Positions 1 to 9,291 of a stretch of DNA of 64,000 bases are shown piece after piece. The notes beneath the pieces are model-generated. The model had not been told where the DNA came from. It saw nothing but the letters and a program-made list of their open reading frames with translations, and made no database searches. This stretch comes from Martelella lutilitoris. GTDB lineage: Bacteria > Pseudomonadota > Alphaproteobacteria > Rhizobiales > Rhizobiaceae. Every line of letters starts with the position of its first letter. The stretch's first letter is position 1. Both the position numbers and the translations under genes were made by a program. The DNA lies in the NCBI RefSeq assembly GCF_016598595.1, contig NZ_CP066786.1, positions 271,501-335,500 of the forward strand, read 5' to 3'.

Positions 1-71
1 AACGCCAGATCGCCCGTTTCGAGGCGGGCGAGCCGCTGCAGCATGTGGTCAACCGCGCCGCCGGCTACTGA
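1..71 (+). CDS. D-2-hydroxyacid dehydrogenase family protein, C-terminal end (partial)
   Basis: Only the last 22 codons are inside the window; the reading frame begins at base 3 and stops with TGA at 69-71. The tail reads ARFEAGEPLQHVVNRAAGY. This matches the C-terminal signature of NAD(P)-dependent D-2-hydroxyacid dehydrogenases of the glyoxylate/hydroxypyruvate reductase type, where a gly-glu-pro-leu step is followed by VV(D/N)RxxGY. The family call rests on this short motif alone, so the substrate cannot be given. About 87 bases separate it from the next gene, so it may end a separate transcription unit. Confidence 0.6.
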   Translation, partial: RQIARFEAGEPLQHVVNRAAGY

Positions 72-158
72 GCCGGGGGAACAAAGACCCGCGGCCTTAC
101 GTTTCTTCCCTGAAGAAAACCCTCCGCCGATCCTCGTGCGGAGGCCAGGGAGAACGAC

Positions 159-380
159 ATGACGACGCATTTCGATCCGAAGGAAGGCCGCCCTGTCACC
201 TATCCGGGCGAGGACAATTACCCGCAGAAGAACGAGGACGACACCCGCGTGCCCGAGACCGAGAAGCGGCACCTCAATCGCGGCCAGACCGTGATCATGG
301 TCATCATCGCCATCATGGTCGCCGTGGTGCTGATCTGGGGCGGTGCCTCGTGGCTGTTCGGCGCGCCAGGCGCGGGCTGA
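159..380 (+). CDS. Small single-pass membrane protein, hypothetical
   Basis: This 73-residue protein has a long charged N-terminal half, rich in Asp, Glu, Lys and Pro, and one hydrophobic segment at about residues 44-66, followed by a short tail ending in GAPGAG. The basic RG just before the segment suggests that the N-terminus is cytoplasmic. A GGGAG ribosome-binding site precedes the ATG. The next gene at 417 encodes a similar protein: both have an acidic N-terminus, an RG at the membrane boundary and a WG...LF..AP pattern at the end of the membrane segment. The two look like a tandem duplication. Function is unknown; the pair probably forms one small operon. Confidence 0.7.
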   Translation: MTTHFDPKEGRPVTYPGEDNYPQKNEDDTRVPETEKRHLNRGQTVIMVIIAIMVAVVLIWGGASWLFGAPGAG

Positions 381-416
381 TCCTTCCCGCGGGAGAAACG
401 ATACGGGAGGTAGACA

Positions 417-653
417 ATGGTTGAGAAAAGGAAGACGGGAAACCGTCCCGAGGATGTCGAGGTCGACGTGACCCCGACCGAAGCACGCCACTCCGAACGC
501 GGACGACCGGTGCTCGCCATCCTGGCCGGCGGTCTGGTCCTGGCCTTTCTGGTCTGGGGCGCCGTGGAACTCTTTGCTCCGCGCGGCGGCGACCCAGCGG
601 TCGAGACCGTGACCGAGGATGCCGCCCAGACGGAACAGGCGCCGGCCCAGTAA
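417..653 (+). CDS. Small single-pass membrane protein, paralogue of the preceding gene
   Basis: This 78-residue protein has a charged N-terminal region, one membrane segment at about residues 32-53 and an acidic, Ala/Gln-rich tail. A GGGAGG ribosome-binding site sits six bases before the ATG. It starts 36 bases after the first small gene stops and shares its layout: acidic head, RG at the boundary, then a VWGA..LFAP pattern at the outer end of the helix. It differs in its longer C-terminal extension. No enzymatic motif is visible. A role as an envelope or assembly factor would be a guess. Confidence 0.7.
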   Translation: MVEKRKTGNRPEDVEVDVTPTEARHSERGRPVLAILAGGLVLAFLVWGAVELFAPRGGDPAVETVTEDAAQTEQAPAQ

Positions 654-785
654 AGCTCAATTCGAGCAAAACGACTCTGGACTTTTCATCGCCTTTACAG
701 CTAAGTCATGGGCCCGAAAGGGCGGCATGGCGGCCCTTTCCAGCGTTTTTTTCGCCTGAGAGGCGGCTCGAAAGGCCGAAGAGCG

Positions 786-2090
786 ATGCCGAAGACCGAT
801 ATTGCAACACGGGTCTACGACCATAGCTGGAAACTCGACCCGATCATCCGCAGCCTGCTGGATACCGATTTCTACAAGCTCCTGATGCTGCAGATGATCT
901 GGAAGCTTTATCCGGACGTCAACGCGACATTCTCGGTGATCAACCGCACGACCTCGGTGCGCCTTGCCGAGGAGATCGACGAAGGGGAGCTGCGCGAGCA
1001 GCTTGACCACGCACGCCAAATCAAGCTCTCCAAGAAGGAGATGATCTGGCTTGCGGGTAACTCGTTTTACGGACGATCGCAGATCTTCGAGCCGGAGTTC
1101 CTGACCTGGCTCGCCAATTTCCGCCTGCCCGAATATGAACTGACCAAGCGCGACGGCCAGTATCAACTCGATTTTCACGGTCCCTGGATGGAAACCACGA
1201 TGTGGGAGATCCCGGCGCTGTGCATCATCAATGAATTGCGCTCACGTGCGGCGATGAAGGACCTCGGTCTCTTCACCATCGACGTCACCTATGCCCGCGC
1301 CAAGGCGAAGATGTGGGCGAAGGTGGAGCGGCTGGCCGCGCTCGAAGGGCTTCGGATCTCCGATTTCGGCACGCGGCGGCGGCATTCCTTCCTCTGGCAG
1401 CGCTGGTGCGTGGAAGCGCTTAAGGAAGGGATTGGCCCGGCCTTTACCGGCACCTCCAACGTGCTTCTGGCCATGGATACCGATCTGGAGGCCGTCGGCA
1501 CCAATGCGCATGAACTGCCGATGGTCGCAGCAGCGCTCGCCGAAACCGACGAGCAGCTTGCGGCAGCGCCCTACAAGGTGATGCAGGACTGGAACAAGCT
1601 TTACGGCGGCAATCTGCTGATCGCGCTGCCCGATGCCTATGGCACGACAGCGTTCCTGCGCAACGCGCCGGATTGGGTTGCCGACTGGACCGGTTTCCGC
1701 CCCGACAGCGCCCCGCCGATCGAGGGCGGCGAGAAGATCATCGACTGGTGGAAGAAGATGGGCCGCGATCCGCGCGAGAAGATCCTGATCTTTTCCGATG
1801 GGCTCGATGTCGACGCCATCATCGAGGCCTACAAGCATTTCCAGGGCCGGGTGCGCATGAGCTTCGGCTGGGGCACCAATCTCACCAATGACTTCATCGG
1901 CTGCGCGCCGCACCGCGTCGGCGGGCTGAAGCCGATCTCGATCGTCTGCAAGGTTTCCGACGCCAACGGCCGCCCGGCGGTCAAGCTTTCCGACAATCCG
2001 CAAAAGGCGACCGGAGACCCGAAGGAAGTCGAGCGCTACCTGAAGTTCTTCGGCTCGGAAGACATGCACGAGCAGCCGGTCCTGGTCTGA
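786..2090 (+). CDS. pncB: Nicotinate phosphoribosyltransferase
   Basis: The 434-residue product joins nicotinate to PRPP, giving nicotinate mononucleotide in the NAD salvage (Preiss-Handler) pathway in the cytoplasm. It begins [15 protein letters not shown] and continues with the family pattern [14 protein letters not shown], which marks the N-terminus of bacterial PncB. The conserved FGTRRRHSF stretch near residue 197 and the later GTSN and SDGLDVD elements are the phosphoribosyl-binding core. The frame is open further upstream, but the start at 786 gives the usual length for rhizobial enzymes and brings the conserved N-terminus into register. It stands alone, with a hairpin terminator just downstream. 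Confidence 0.95.
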   Translation: MPKTDIATRVYDHSWKLDPIIRSLLDTDFYKLLMLQMIWKLYPDVNATFSVINRTTSVRLAEEIDEGELREQLDHARQIKLSKKEMIWLAGNSFYGRSQIFEPEFLTWLANFRLPEYELTKRDGQYQLDFHGPWMETTMWEIPALCIINELRSRAAMKDLGLFTIDVTYARAKAKMWAKVERLAALEGLRISDFGTRRRHSFLWQRWCVEALKEGIGPAFTGTSNVLLAMDTDLEAVGTNAHELPMVAAALAETDEQLAAAPYKVMQDWNKLYGGNLLIALPDAYGTTAFLRNAPDWVADWTGFRPDSAPPIEGGEKIIDWWKKMGRDPREKILIFSDGLDVDAIIEAYKHFQGRVRMSFGWGTNLTNDFIGCAPHRVGGLKPISIVCKVSDANGRPAVKLSDNPQKATGDPKEVERYLKFFGSEDMHEQPVLV

Positions 2091-2100
2091 GCCTGTCACT

Positions 2101-2126
2101 GGTCCGAAGCCGGGCGGGACCTTTTT
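2101..2126 (+). terminator. Intrinsic terminator of pncB
   Basis: A GGTCC/GGACC stem, which can be extended by GC pairs inside, is followed directly by five T residues. It starts 11 bases after the pncB stop. The stem is short and its loop is long, so the call is moderate. Confidence 0.55.
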
Positions 2127-2168
2127 CCGTCTGTTGCGTTCCCTCTGGTAAGAAGAGGGAGAAACAGG

Positions 2169-2636
2169 ATGCTTTTCGAAAGCTTCACAGGAATATTCCG
2201 GGTCATCGCCATTGGCGGACTCGGCTACGTCGCCCTGGTCCTGATGCTGCGCGTCAGCGGGCAGAGAACACTTTCCAAGCTTAACGCCTTTGATCTCGTC
2301 GTCACCGTCGCACTCGGCTCCGTTCTGGCAACGGTGATGCTGAGCCGGTCCGTCCCCTTGGCCGAAGGCGTCACGGCGCTGGCTCTGCTGATTGTCCTGC
2401 AGTTCGCCATCACCTGGATGTCGGTCCGCTTTCCTGTCGTGGACCGTCTGGTCAAGAGCGAGCCGGCTCTGGTTCTTTCCGACGGCAAGTTTCTCAAGCG
2501 CGCCATGCTGCGCCAGAGGCTGACCGAGGACGAGGTGCGGGCAGCGGTCCGCGCGAGCGGCGAGGATGATCTTGACGCGATTGCCGCCGTCATCCTCGAG
2601 ACCGACGGTTCCCTGAGCGTCATTCCGCATGGCTGA
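2169..2636 (+). CDS. DUF421 (YetF-family) membrane protein
   Basis: This 155-residue protein has three predicted membrane helices in its first 90 residues, including the family pattern LRVSGQRTLSKLNAFDLVVTVALGS. A soluble C-terminal domain follows, carrying the LTEDEVRAAVRASG segment typical of DUF421. The start has a clear GGGAG ribosome-binding site. The biochemical role of the family is unsettled; Bacillus members (YetF, YrbG) have been linked to sporulation and envelope phenotypes. The gene lies between pncB and the cobalamin riboswitch and shows no obvious functional link to either. Confidence 0.85.
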   Translation: MLFESFTGIFRVIAIGGLGYVALVLMLRVSGQRTLSKLNAFDLVVTVALGSVLATVMLSRSVPLAEGVTALALLIVLQFAITWMSVRFPVVDRLVKSEPALVLSDGKFLKRAMLRQRLTEDEVRAAVRASGEDDLDAIAAVILETDGSLSVIPHG

Positions 2637-2756
2637 TGACGGGCGATTTCCCACGCCTTCGGCCTGTGACACAAGCGCAACTGGTTGAAATTGTCTCAAC
2701 ATTTCGCATGTCAGGCGTCGTTGACTTGGCGGCATGCCGCCGCATAGATTGCGCGC

Positions 2757-2932
2757 GGATCAGGTTCCGTTCGAAAGGACGGATGAAAAGGGAACACGGG
2801 ACAGGGTTTTTTGCTCCATCCGTGGCTGCCCCCGCAACTGTAGCCGCTGAGCCGTTTCCAAATGTCACTGGAGCAATCCGGGAAGACGGAAACAATGGCG
2901 ATGACGCGGAAGCCAGGAGACCTGCCCGGTCC
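2757..2932 (+). promoter_or_regulatory. Cobalamin (B12) riboswitch
   Basis: The leader contains the ordered conserved elements of the cobalamin riboswitch: a GGTTCCGT-like P1/P2 start, GAAAAGGGAACACGG, the core with GTGGCTGCCCCCGCAACTGTA, and the closing B12 box AAGCCAGGAGACCTGCC at about 2910-2926. It lies about 180 bases before a btuB-like gene in the same direction. When adenosylcobalamin binds such elements, expression of the downstream uptake genes normally falls. Outer boundaries are approximate. The segment from 2933 to 3108 would hold the expression platform. Confidence 0.95.
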
Positions 2933-3108
2933 CGTCACCCATGCCGGAACACGGGGTTCTTGTTTTGGCGCGGTCTGCCGTCGCGGTGACATTTCGAAAC
3001 GATGTTGCCGCCGACGGGACAGGACCGCGACCGGGTATTTTTCCGTGTCACTTCTTCCCCGACGGGCTTTTTCGGCCGGCATGAAACCGGTCGGCTTGGG
3101 GATATGAC

Positions 3109-5043
3109 ATGAACAAATCCATGCTTGCGGCCTCGGCCGCGCTTTTGATCCTGACGCCTGCGCAGGTGGGGCTCGCCCAGGATGCCGGGCTCGTTGAAGA
3201 TGACGTGATCGACCTGCAGCCGGTCTATGTGACGACGCCGCTGCGCCGCCCCTCCACGATCCTGCAGTCGACCTCGACCGTGACCTTGATCGACGAGGAG
3301 GATATCGAAAGATCGGCGGCGCCCGACCTGCCGTCGCTGCTCAGGAAGTATCCGGGCGTCAACATTACCGCCAATGGCGGGCAGGGCGCGCAGGCGACGG
3401 TCACGTTGCGCGGCGCCAGCGCGTCGCAGACGCTGGTGCTTGTCGACGGCATGCGGGTGGCCTCCGCCACCGGCGGTTCGGCCTATCTCGCCAATATTCC
3501 GTTGTCGGCGATCGAGCGGGTCGAGATCGCGGAAGGCGCGCACTCCGCCGAATGGGGCGCCGATGCGATCGGCGGCGTCGTCAACATCATCACCAGGGAC
3601 GGCTCGACCTGCGCCAACGGCCAGGCAATCTGCACCACGGTCGAGACCGGCGTGACCTGGCCCTGGGGCGGCTTCGGCACGGTGGCGACCCGCGGGATTA
3701 CGAACAATGGCGTTGATTTCAACCTCGGCCTGTCGCTTCTGGGAACCGAGGGGTATGACTTCACCACGCCACAGAACTCCGTGCATGAGGCGGGCCGCGA
3801 CGGTTTCCTGCAGGGTTCGTTCAATTATGCGATCGGCAAGGACTTCACCTGGGGCCGGCTTTATTCGGAAGGTTTTTACGCCCGCTCCAACCCCCATTTC
3901 GACGCGGCGCCCTATGCCGACTGGATGACCGGCGCCATGGTCTACGGCGCCAACCAGTCGATCCAAACCAATGCCGCCTTCAAGCTCGGCGCCGAGCTCG
4001 ATCATGCCGACGACTGGTCCTCTGTCGTCGAAGTCTATTCGGCCTTCGATTACCAGAAGAACTTCCGCGACGACCATCCGGAAGCCGAAACGCATTACGA
4101 TACCAACCGTTTCGGCCTTTCGGCCTCGAGCACGAAGGAGGTGATCGCCGGCGACGCGCTTAACAGCTTCACCCTTGGCGGCGAGGCCTATCGCGAAACG
4201 GTGGACAGTTCCGTCGACTACACCGACACCGGGCGCAATGTCGGCGCGGTCTACGGCCAGTACGGCCTCGAATATGAGGCGCTGACGCTGAACGCCGGCC
4301 TGCGCTATGATGCGGACGAGCAGTTCGGCGGCGCGCTCACCTACAATATCGGCCTCGGCTATGAACTCCTTCCGGGGCTGACGGCGCGGGCCTCCTATTC
4401 CACCGGCTTCAACGCCCCCACCTTCAACGATCTCTACTGGGCCTTCGACGGCACCTATGAGGGCAATCCGGATCTCGATGCCGAAACCTCGAAGAACTGG
4501 GAAGCCGGCATCAACTGGGATTCGGGAACCGGCACGGTCATCGATCTCGTCTATTATGAAAACCATATCGACGACATGATCGCCTATGTCTCCGCGCCGC
4601 CGTCCTATATCGGCACGATGGAAAACATCGACAGGGCGAAGATCTCCGGCGTGCGGGCCGTCTGGTCCGAGTCTCTGATGGACGACCGGCTCGGGCTCGA
4701 TTTCGGTTTCGAATACCGCCTGCCGAAGAACGAGACGGATGATGTCTACATCGCCGACCAGAACCGGCTGAAACTGACGGCGGCGGCAAGCTGGCAGGCC
4801 ACCGAAGCGCTCAATCTGAACGCCGATATCGAATATGTCGGCAGCCGTTGGACCAATGAATCGAGCTATAATCCGCAGCTTGGCGACTACACGCTGGTCA
4901 ATGTCTCGGCGCTCTACGATATCGACCCGGCCGCGCGCGTCAAATTCGCGGTGGAGAATCTGTTCGATGAGGATTATGAGACCACCTATGGCTACAGGGC
5001 GCCCGGCACAACGGTGACGCTTTCCTACCAAAGGACCTTCTAG
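3109..5043 (+). CDS. btuB: TonB-dependent vitamin B12 receptor
   Basis: This 644-residue outer-membrane receptor has an N-terminal signal peptide (residues 1-23, ending GLAQ) and a TonB-box-like segment LQPVYVTT at 36-43. The plug domain carries the conserved VTLRGASASQTLVLVDG and IGGVVNIITR motifs, and a long beta-barrel ends in a terminal Phe, as needed for outer-membrane assembly. Length and plug sequence resemble BtuB. The upstream cobalamin riboswitch and the downstream periplasmic-binding protein, permease and ATPase genes support B12 or another corrinoid as the substrate. The btuF-like gene starts at the base after its stop, so the genes are probably translated together. Confidence 0.92.
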   Translation: MNKSMLAASAALLILTPAQVGLAQDAGLVEDDVIDLQPVYVTTPLRRPSTILQSTSTVTLIDEEDIERSAAPDLPSLLRKYPGVNITANGGQGAQATVTLRGASASQTLVLVDGMRVASATGGSAYLANIPLSAIERVEIAEGAHSAEWGADAIGGVVNIITRDGSTCANGQAICTTVETGVTWPWGGFGTVATRGITNNGVDFNLGLSLLGTEGYDFTTPQNSVHEAGRDGFLQGSFNYAIGKDFTWGRLYSEGFYARSNPHFDAAPYADWMTGAMVYGANQSIQTNAAFKLGAELDHADDWSSVVEVYSAFDYQKNFRDDHPEAETHYDTNRFGLSASSTKEVIAGDALNSFTLGGEAYRETVDSSVDYTDTGRNVGAVYGQYGLEYEALTLNAGLRYDADEQFGGALTYNIGLGYELLPGLTARASYSTGFNAPTFNDLYWAFDGTYEGNPDLDAETSKNWEAGINWDSGTGTVIDLVYYENHIDDMIAYVSAPPSYIGTMENIDRAKISGVRAVWSESLMDDRLGLDFGFEYRLPKNETDDVYIADQNRLKLTAAASWQATEALNLNADIEYVGSRWTNESSYNPQLGDYTLVNVSALYDIDPAARVKFAVENLFDEDYETTYGYRAPGTTVTLSYQRTF

Positions 5044-5985
5044 ATGCTGCGGTCGGCGCTTTCGGCTCGAAATCTTATGAAGCTCGCGAGCCTCTGCGCC
5101 GGCCTCCTTCCTGCCTTGCTGGTTCCAGGCATGGCTTTCGCCCGTCACCAGAGCTTCGCGCCGGCCCGTGTCGTCTCGATCAATCTGTGCACCGACCAGA
5201 TGGCGATGCTGCTTGCCGGCAACGGCCAGCTCGTCTCGGTGTCGAACCTTTCCGCCGATCCGGCGGTTTCGGCGATGGCGGAGGAGGCCAGGGGCTACAG
5301 GCTCAATCACGGCCTTGCCGAGGAAGTCTTCCTGATGAAGCCGGACCTGGTGCTCGCCGGCAGCTACACCACGCGCGAGACGGTGGACCTCCTTAAGCGG
5401 CTCGGCATACCGGTGGCCGAATTCGACCCCGAAACCTCGCTTGACGACGTGCGCGAGAACCTGCTTCGCATGGGCCATCTTCTTGGCCGTGAAGACGCGG
5501 CCGGAAGGCTTGTCGCGGACATGGACGAAACGCTCGAAGACCTTGAGGCGATGCCTGCCAACGGCAAGACGGCAGCGCTCTACTTTGCCAATGGCTACAC
5601 GTCGGGCGAGGAGACGCTGGCCGGCGATATTGTCGCCAGGTCGGGACTTTCCAATATCGGAAGATCAGCCGGTGTCGACGGGCTCGGCCGCCTGCCGCTC
5701 GAGCGCCTGATCATGGCCGCGCCGGAGGTCATCATCGGCGGAGACAGCGGCTATGACGCGCCGGCGCTGGCGGAAGCGCCCTTTGCCCATCCTGCCTTCC
5801 GCGCGGCCGCCGCCAAGGCGGACCTTGTCGACCTGCCCAGTCGCCTGACGATCTGCGGCGGGCCTTTCAATCTTGAGGCCGTGGCACGGCTGAAAACCCG
5901 CGCCGCCGCCAGGAGCCTTCCCGACGATGGCGGTGCAGGCGCCCGTTTCATCGGCTGGGAACTGCGTTCCGGAAACGCGCCATGA
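5044..5985 (+). CDS. btuF: Cobalamin ABC transporter periplasmic binding protein
   Basis: This 313-residue protein starts directly after the btuB stop. It has a signal peptide of about 34 residues (ending MAFA) and a helical-backbone binding-protein fold of the BtuF/FecB type. Recognisable elements are RVVSINLCTDQMAMLLA near the mature N-terminus and LMKPDLVLAG in the first lobe. It would capture corrinoids released into the periplasm by BtuB and deliver them to the permease encoded next. Its stop overlaps the permease start by four bases (ATGA). The B12 assignment depends partly on the riboswitch; a siderophore-type ligand is less likely. Confidence 0.87.
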   Translation: MLRSALSARNLMKLASLCAGLLPALLVPGMAFARHQSFAPARVVSINLCTDQMAMLLAGNGQLVSVSNLSADPAVSAMAEEARGYRLNHGLAEEVFLMKPDLVLAGSYTTRETVDLLKRLGIPVAEFDPETSLDDVRENLLRMGHLLGREDAAGRLVADMDETLEDLEAMPANGKTAALYFANGYTSGEETLAGDIVARSGLSNIGRSAGVDGLGRLPLERLIMAAPEVIIGGDSGYDAPALAEAPFAHPAFRAAAAKADLVDLPSRLTICGGPFNLEAVARLKTRAAARSLPDDGGAGARFIGWELRSGNAP

Positions 5986-6983
5986 CGGAACGCCGCCGCT
6001 ACGTCCTGCTTCTCACCGGCCTTAGCCTTCTGGTGGCGGTGCTGTTCATGGCCTCGCTCACCGTCGGTCCGGCGGGCTTCGGTTTCCGTGCGGCGCTTTC
6101 CGGGCTTTTCAGCGATGATGCCGGCGCGATCGCGCTGATCATGAAGGAAATCCGGCTGCCGCGCGCGCTTCTGGGGCTGACGATCGGCGCGACGCTCGGT
6201 CTGTCGGGCGCGGTGCTGCAGGGCTATCTGCGCAACCCGCTGGCCGAACCGGGCCTCCTCGGGGTCACGGCCTCGGCCTCGCTCGGCGCGGTGATCGCGA
6301 TCTACACGGGCTTGTCAGCGCTTTTCGCGCTGGCGCTGCCGGTTCTGGCGCTGGTCTTTGCCGTTCTCTCGGTCGTTCTGGTGCGTTTTCTGGCGGGCGG
6401 CGGGGCGCGCAGCCTGTCGATCATTCTCGCGGGCGTCGCCGTTACGAGCTTTGCCGGCGCGATGACGGCGCTGGCGCTCAATCTTTCGCCCAATCCCTTC
6501 GCCGCCATGGAAATCATGTTCTGGATGCTGGGCTCGCTGGCCGATCGGTCCATGCTGCAGTTCTGGCTGGCGGTGCCGTTCATGGCGCTCGGCTGGGCGT
6601 TGCTGTTTTCATCAGCGCGCGCGCTTGACGCGATGACGATCGGCCATGACGCGGCGGAAAGCCTTGGTATATCGCCGAAAACCACCGAACGATTGGTAAT
6701 CTGGGGTGTCGCGGCAAGCGTCGGGGCGGCGACCGCCGTCTCCGGCGCGATCGGCTTTGTCGGGCTGGTGGTGCCGCATCTTCTGCGCCCGCTGGTCGGC
6801 GCCGTGCCGTCCCGCCTCCTGCCGGCAAGCGCGCTGGGCGGTGCGGCGGTGCTTCTGGCGGCCGATGTGGCCGTGCGGCTGGTTGCGCCCGAGCGGGACC
6901 TGAAGATCGGAGTCGTGACGGCGCTCATCGGCGCGCCGTTCTTTCTGTGGCTGATCTTCAAGACGCGACGGGAGCTGATCTGA
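5982..6983 (+). CDS. btuC: Cobalamin ABC transporter permease (FecCD family)
   Basis: This 333-residue, highly hydrophobic FecCD-family protein has about nine or ten membrane helices. It shows the motifs RLPRALLGLTIGATLGLSGA and QGYLRNPLAEPGLLG near the N-terminus and GFVGLVVPHLLRPLVG in the second half, the region that contacts the ATPase. It overlaps the binding-protein gene by four bases and the ATPase gene by one base, so the three are likely made in fixed proportion. It forms the inner-membrane channel of the B12 importer. Confidence 0.9.
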   Translation: MTERRRYVLLLTGLSLLVAVLFMASLTVGPAGFGFRAALSGLFSDDAGAIALIMKEIRLPRALLGLTIGATLGLSGAVLQGYLRNPLAEPGLLGVTASASLGAVIAIYTGLSALFALALPVLALVFAVLSVVLVRFLAGGGARSLSIILAGVAVTSFAGAMTALALNLSPNPFAAMEIMFWMLGSLADRSMLQFWLAVPFMALGWALLFSSARALDAMTIGHDAAESLGISPKTTERLVIWGVAASVGAATAVSGAIGFVGLVVPHLLRPLVGAVPSRLLPASALGGAAVLLAADVAVRLVAPERDLKIGVVTALIGAPFFLWLIFKTRRELI

Positions 6984-7756
6984 TGCTGCTCGGCGTCGAT
7001 AATCTCACTGTCCGCATCGGCGGGCGCGCCATCATCGACAATGTCACCCTTTCGGTCGGTCATGGCGAGCTCGTGGGCCTGATCGGGCCGAACGGCGCCG
7101 GCAAGACGACGCTTCTGAAGGCCTGTCTCGGCCTTGCCCGCGCCTCCGGCGACGTGCACCTGGCGGACAGGCCGCTTGCGGCCATGACGCCGCTCGAGCG
7201 CGCCCGCGCCGTCGCCTACCTGCCGCAGGATCATGAAATCGCCTGGGCGGTGGCGGTGCGGCATATCGTCGGCCTCGGCCGCCAGCCCTGGCGCGAAGCG
7301 TCGGCCTTCGGGGATTATGCCGGCGGCCATGTCATCGCCCGCGCCATGGAATGCATGGGCGTCGACGCGCTTGCGGACCGGCGCGCCGACACGCTTTCCG
7401 GCGGGGAGCGCGCACGGGTGCTGATTGCCCGGGCTCTGGCCCAGGCAGCGCCGTTGCTCGTTGCTGACGAGCCGGTGGCGGGGCTCGATCCGGCCCACCA
7501 GATTGCTCTGATGGAGGTGTTCGGCTCGCTCCTTCACGACGGACGGTCGGTTGTCTGCTCGCTGCATGACCTGGGCCTGGCCGCGCGCTGGTGCACGCGG
7601 CTGGTGATGCTGTCGGAGGGACGCATCGTCGCCGACGGGCCGCCCTCTGCTGTGCTGACGCCTGAAAACCTTCGGCGCGTTTACGGCGTCGAGGCGTTTT
7701 TCGGCCACGCCGGCGGCGGGCCGGTGGTCATGCCCACAGGCCTTTCGAAAAAATAG
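6983..7756 (+). CDS. btuD: Cobalamin ABC transporter ATP-binding protein
   Basis: This 257-residue ABC ATPase drives the importer. Walker A is GPNGAGKTT, the signature motif is LSGGERAR, Walker B is LLVADEPVAGLDP, and the switch His lies in SLHDLGLA. The start at 6983 overlaps the last base of the permease stop codon (TGATG). An in-frame start further upstream would lie inside the permease and adds residues the family lacks. It is the last gene of the riboswitch-controlled operon; no clear terminator follows in the 200 bases before lysC. Confidence 0.9.
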   Translation: MLLGVDNLTVRIGGRAIIDNVTLSVGHGELVGLIGPNGAGKTTLLKACLGLARASGDVHLADRPLAAMTPLERARAVAYLPQDHEIAWAVAVRHIVGLGRQPWREASAFGDYAGGHVIARAMECMGVDALADRRADTLSGGERARVLIARALAQAAPLLVADEPVAGLDPAHQIALMEVFGSLLHDGRSVVCSLHDLGLAARWCTRLVMLSEGRIVADGPPSAVLTPENLRRVYGVEAFFGHAGGGPVVMPTGLSKK

Positions 7757-7956
7757 CGCTTCGGCCGGCCGCGCGCCTGTCAAACTCTTGCCAAGCGCCA
7801 TTGCGCGCGGGGTCCGATTTCGCTAAGAAACCGCAGCTTTCCCGGCTGCGTGAGTCCGGTTGCGACCGGTCCGGCCGCCAACCGGGTTTCCAGGGGACGG
7901 CCGTGGTGTCGCGTCCGCCATCGCTTTCGGACGCCAGAAAATTCGAGTGTTGGAAT

Positions 7957-9207
7957 ATGGCCCGCATTGTCATGAAGTTCGGCGGCACTTCCGTCGCCAA
8001 TATCGAGCGTATCCGCAATGTGGCGCGCCATGTCAAACGCGAGGTCGATGCCGGCCACGAGGTTGCCGTCGTCGTTTCCGCCATGGCCGGCAAGACCAAC
8101 GAGCTCGTCGAGTGGACCCGCGAAGCCTCGCCGATGCATGATGCGCGCGAATATGATGTGGTCGTTTCCTCTGGCGAGCAGGTGACTTCGGGTCTTCTGG
8201 CCATCGTGCTGCAGTCCATGGGCGTCAACGCCCGCTCCTGGCAGGGTTGGCAGGTGCCGATCAGGACCGACAGCACCCATGGCGCGGCCCGCATTGCAGA
8301 TATCGACGGTTCGGATATCGTCAAGCGCATGGGCGAGGGGCAGGTTGCCGTCTGCGCCGGTTTCCAGGGCATCGGTCCGGACAACCGGATCGCGACGCTC
8401 GGCCGCGGCGGATCGGATACCTCCGCCGTTGCCATCGCTGCTGCGGTCAAGGCGGATCGCTGCGACATCTACACCGATGTCGATGGCGTTTACACCACCG
8501 ACCCGCGCGTCGAGCCGAAGGCGAAACGCATGAAGAAGGTGGCCTTCGAGGAAATGCTGGAAATGGCCTCGCTCGGCGCCAAGGTGCTGCAGGTGCGCTC
8601 CGTCGAACTGGCCATGGTCCATAAAGTGCGCACATTCGTGCGTTCGAGTTTCGAGGCGCCGGATGCGCCGGGCATGGGCGACTTCGACAATCCGCCCGGG
8701 ACCCTGATTTGCGACGAGGATGAGATTTTGGAACAGGAAGTCGTGACCGGCATCGCGTATGCCAAGGATGAAGCGCAGATTTCGCTGCGCCGCGTGGAAG
8801 ATCGCCCAGGCGTTGCCGCCGCCATCTTCGGCCCGCTTGCCGAGGCTCATGTCAATGTCGATATGATCGTGCAGAACATCTCGGAAGAGGGCACGCACAC
8901 CGACATGACCTTCACCGTGCCGGCGTCGGACGTGGAGAAGGCCAAGGCGGCGCTTGCCGCCAAGCAATCCGAAATCGGCTATGACGTGATCCAGAGCGAG
9001 ACCGAGCTTGCCAAGATTTCGGTCATCGGCATCGGCATGCGCTCGCATTCCGGCGTTGCCGCATCGGCCTTCAAGGCGCTGTCGCAGAAGGGCATCAACA
9101 TCAAGGCGATCACTACATCGGAGATCAAGATTTCCATCCTGATCGACGGCGCCTATGCCGAGCTTGCTGTCAGAACTTTGCATTCCTGCTACGGTCTCGA
9201 TAAATAA
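7957..9207 (+). CDS. lysC: Aspartate kinase
   Basis: This 416-residue enzyme phosphorylates aspartate, the first step toward lysine, threonine and methionine and, through diaminopimelate, the cell wall. The kinase domain begins with KFGGTSVANIERI and contains LGRGGSDTSAVA and DVDGVYTTDPR. Two ACT domains follow from about residue 265, containing RPGVAAAIFGPLA and the ISVIGIGMRSHSGVA motif, which normally bind feedback inhibitors. The frame is open to 7801, but the ATG at 7957 matches the family N-terminus (MARIVMKFGG). Downstream dapF, at 24-25 kb, uses the same pathway. Confidence 0.96.
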   Translation: MARIVMKFGGTSVANIERIRNVARHVKREVDAGHEVAVVVSAMAGKTNELVEWTREASPMHDAREYDVVVSSGEQVTSGLLAIVLQSMGVNARSWQGWQVPIRTDSTHGAARIADIDGSDIVKRMGEGQVAVCAGFQGIGPDNRIATLGRGGSDTSAVAIAAAVKADRCDIYTDVDGVYTTDPRVEPKAKRMKKVAFEEMLEMASLGAKVLQVRSVELAMVHKVRTFVRSSFEAPDAPGMGDFDNPPGTLICDEDEILEQEVVTGIAYAKDEAQISLRRVEDRPGVAAAIFGPLAEAHVNVDMIVQNISEEGTHTDMTFTVPASDVEKAKAALAAKQSEIGYDVIQSETELAKISVIGIGMRSHSGVAASAFKALSQKGINIKAITTSEIKISILIDGAYAELAVRTLHSCYGLDK

Positions 9208-9291
9208 GCCGTAACGGATTGTCCGCAAACCCCTCGTTTCGGAACGGTCCGACTGAAACCTAGACGGTTTCTCCACCGGGGACAGACTGCT

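Noticed and set aside
2935..5478. A minus-strand open frame of about 850 codons opposite btuB and btuF
   Set aside because: Same reason: btuB has signal peptide, plug and barrel on the plus strand, and the opposite frame has no family or ribosome-binding site.
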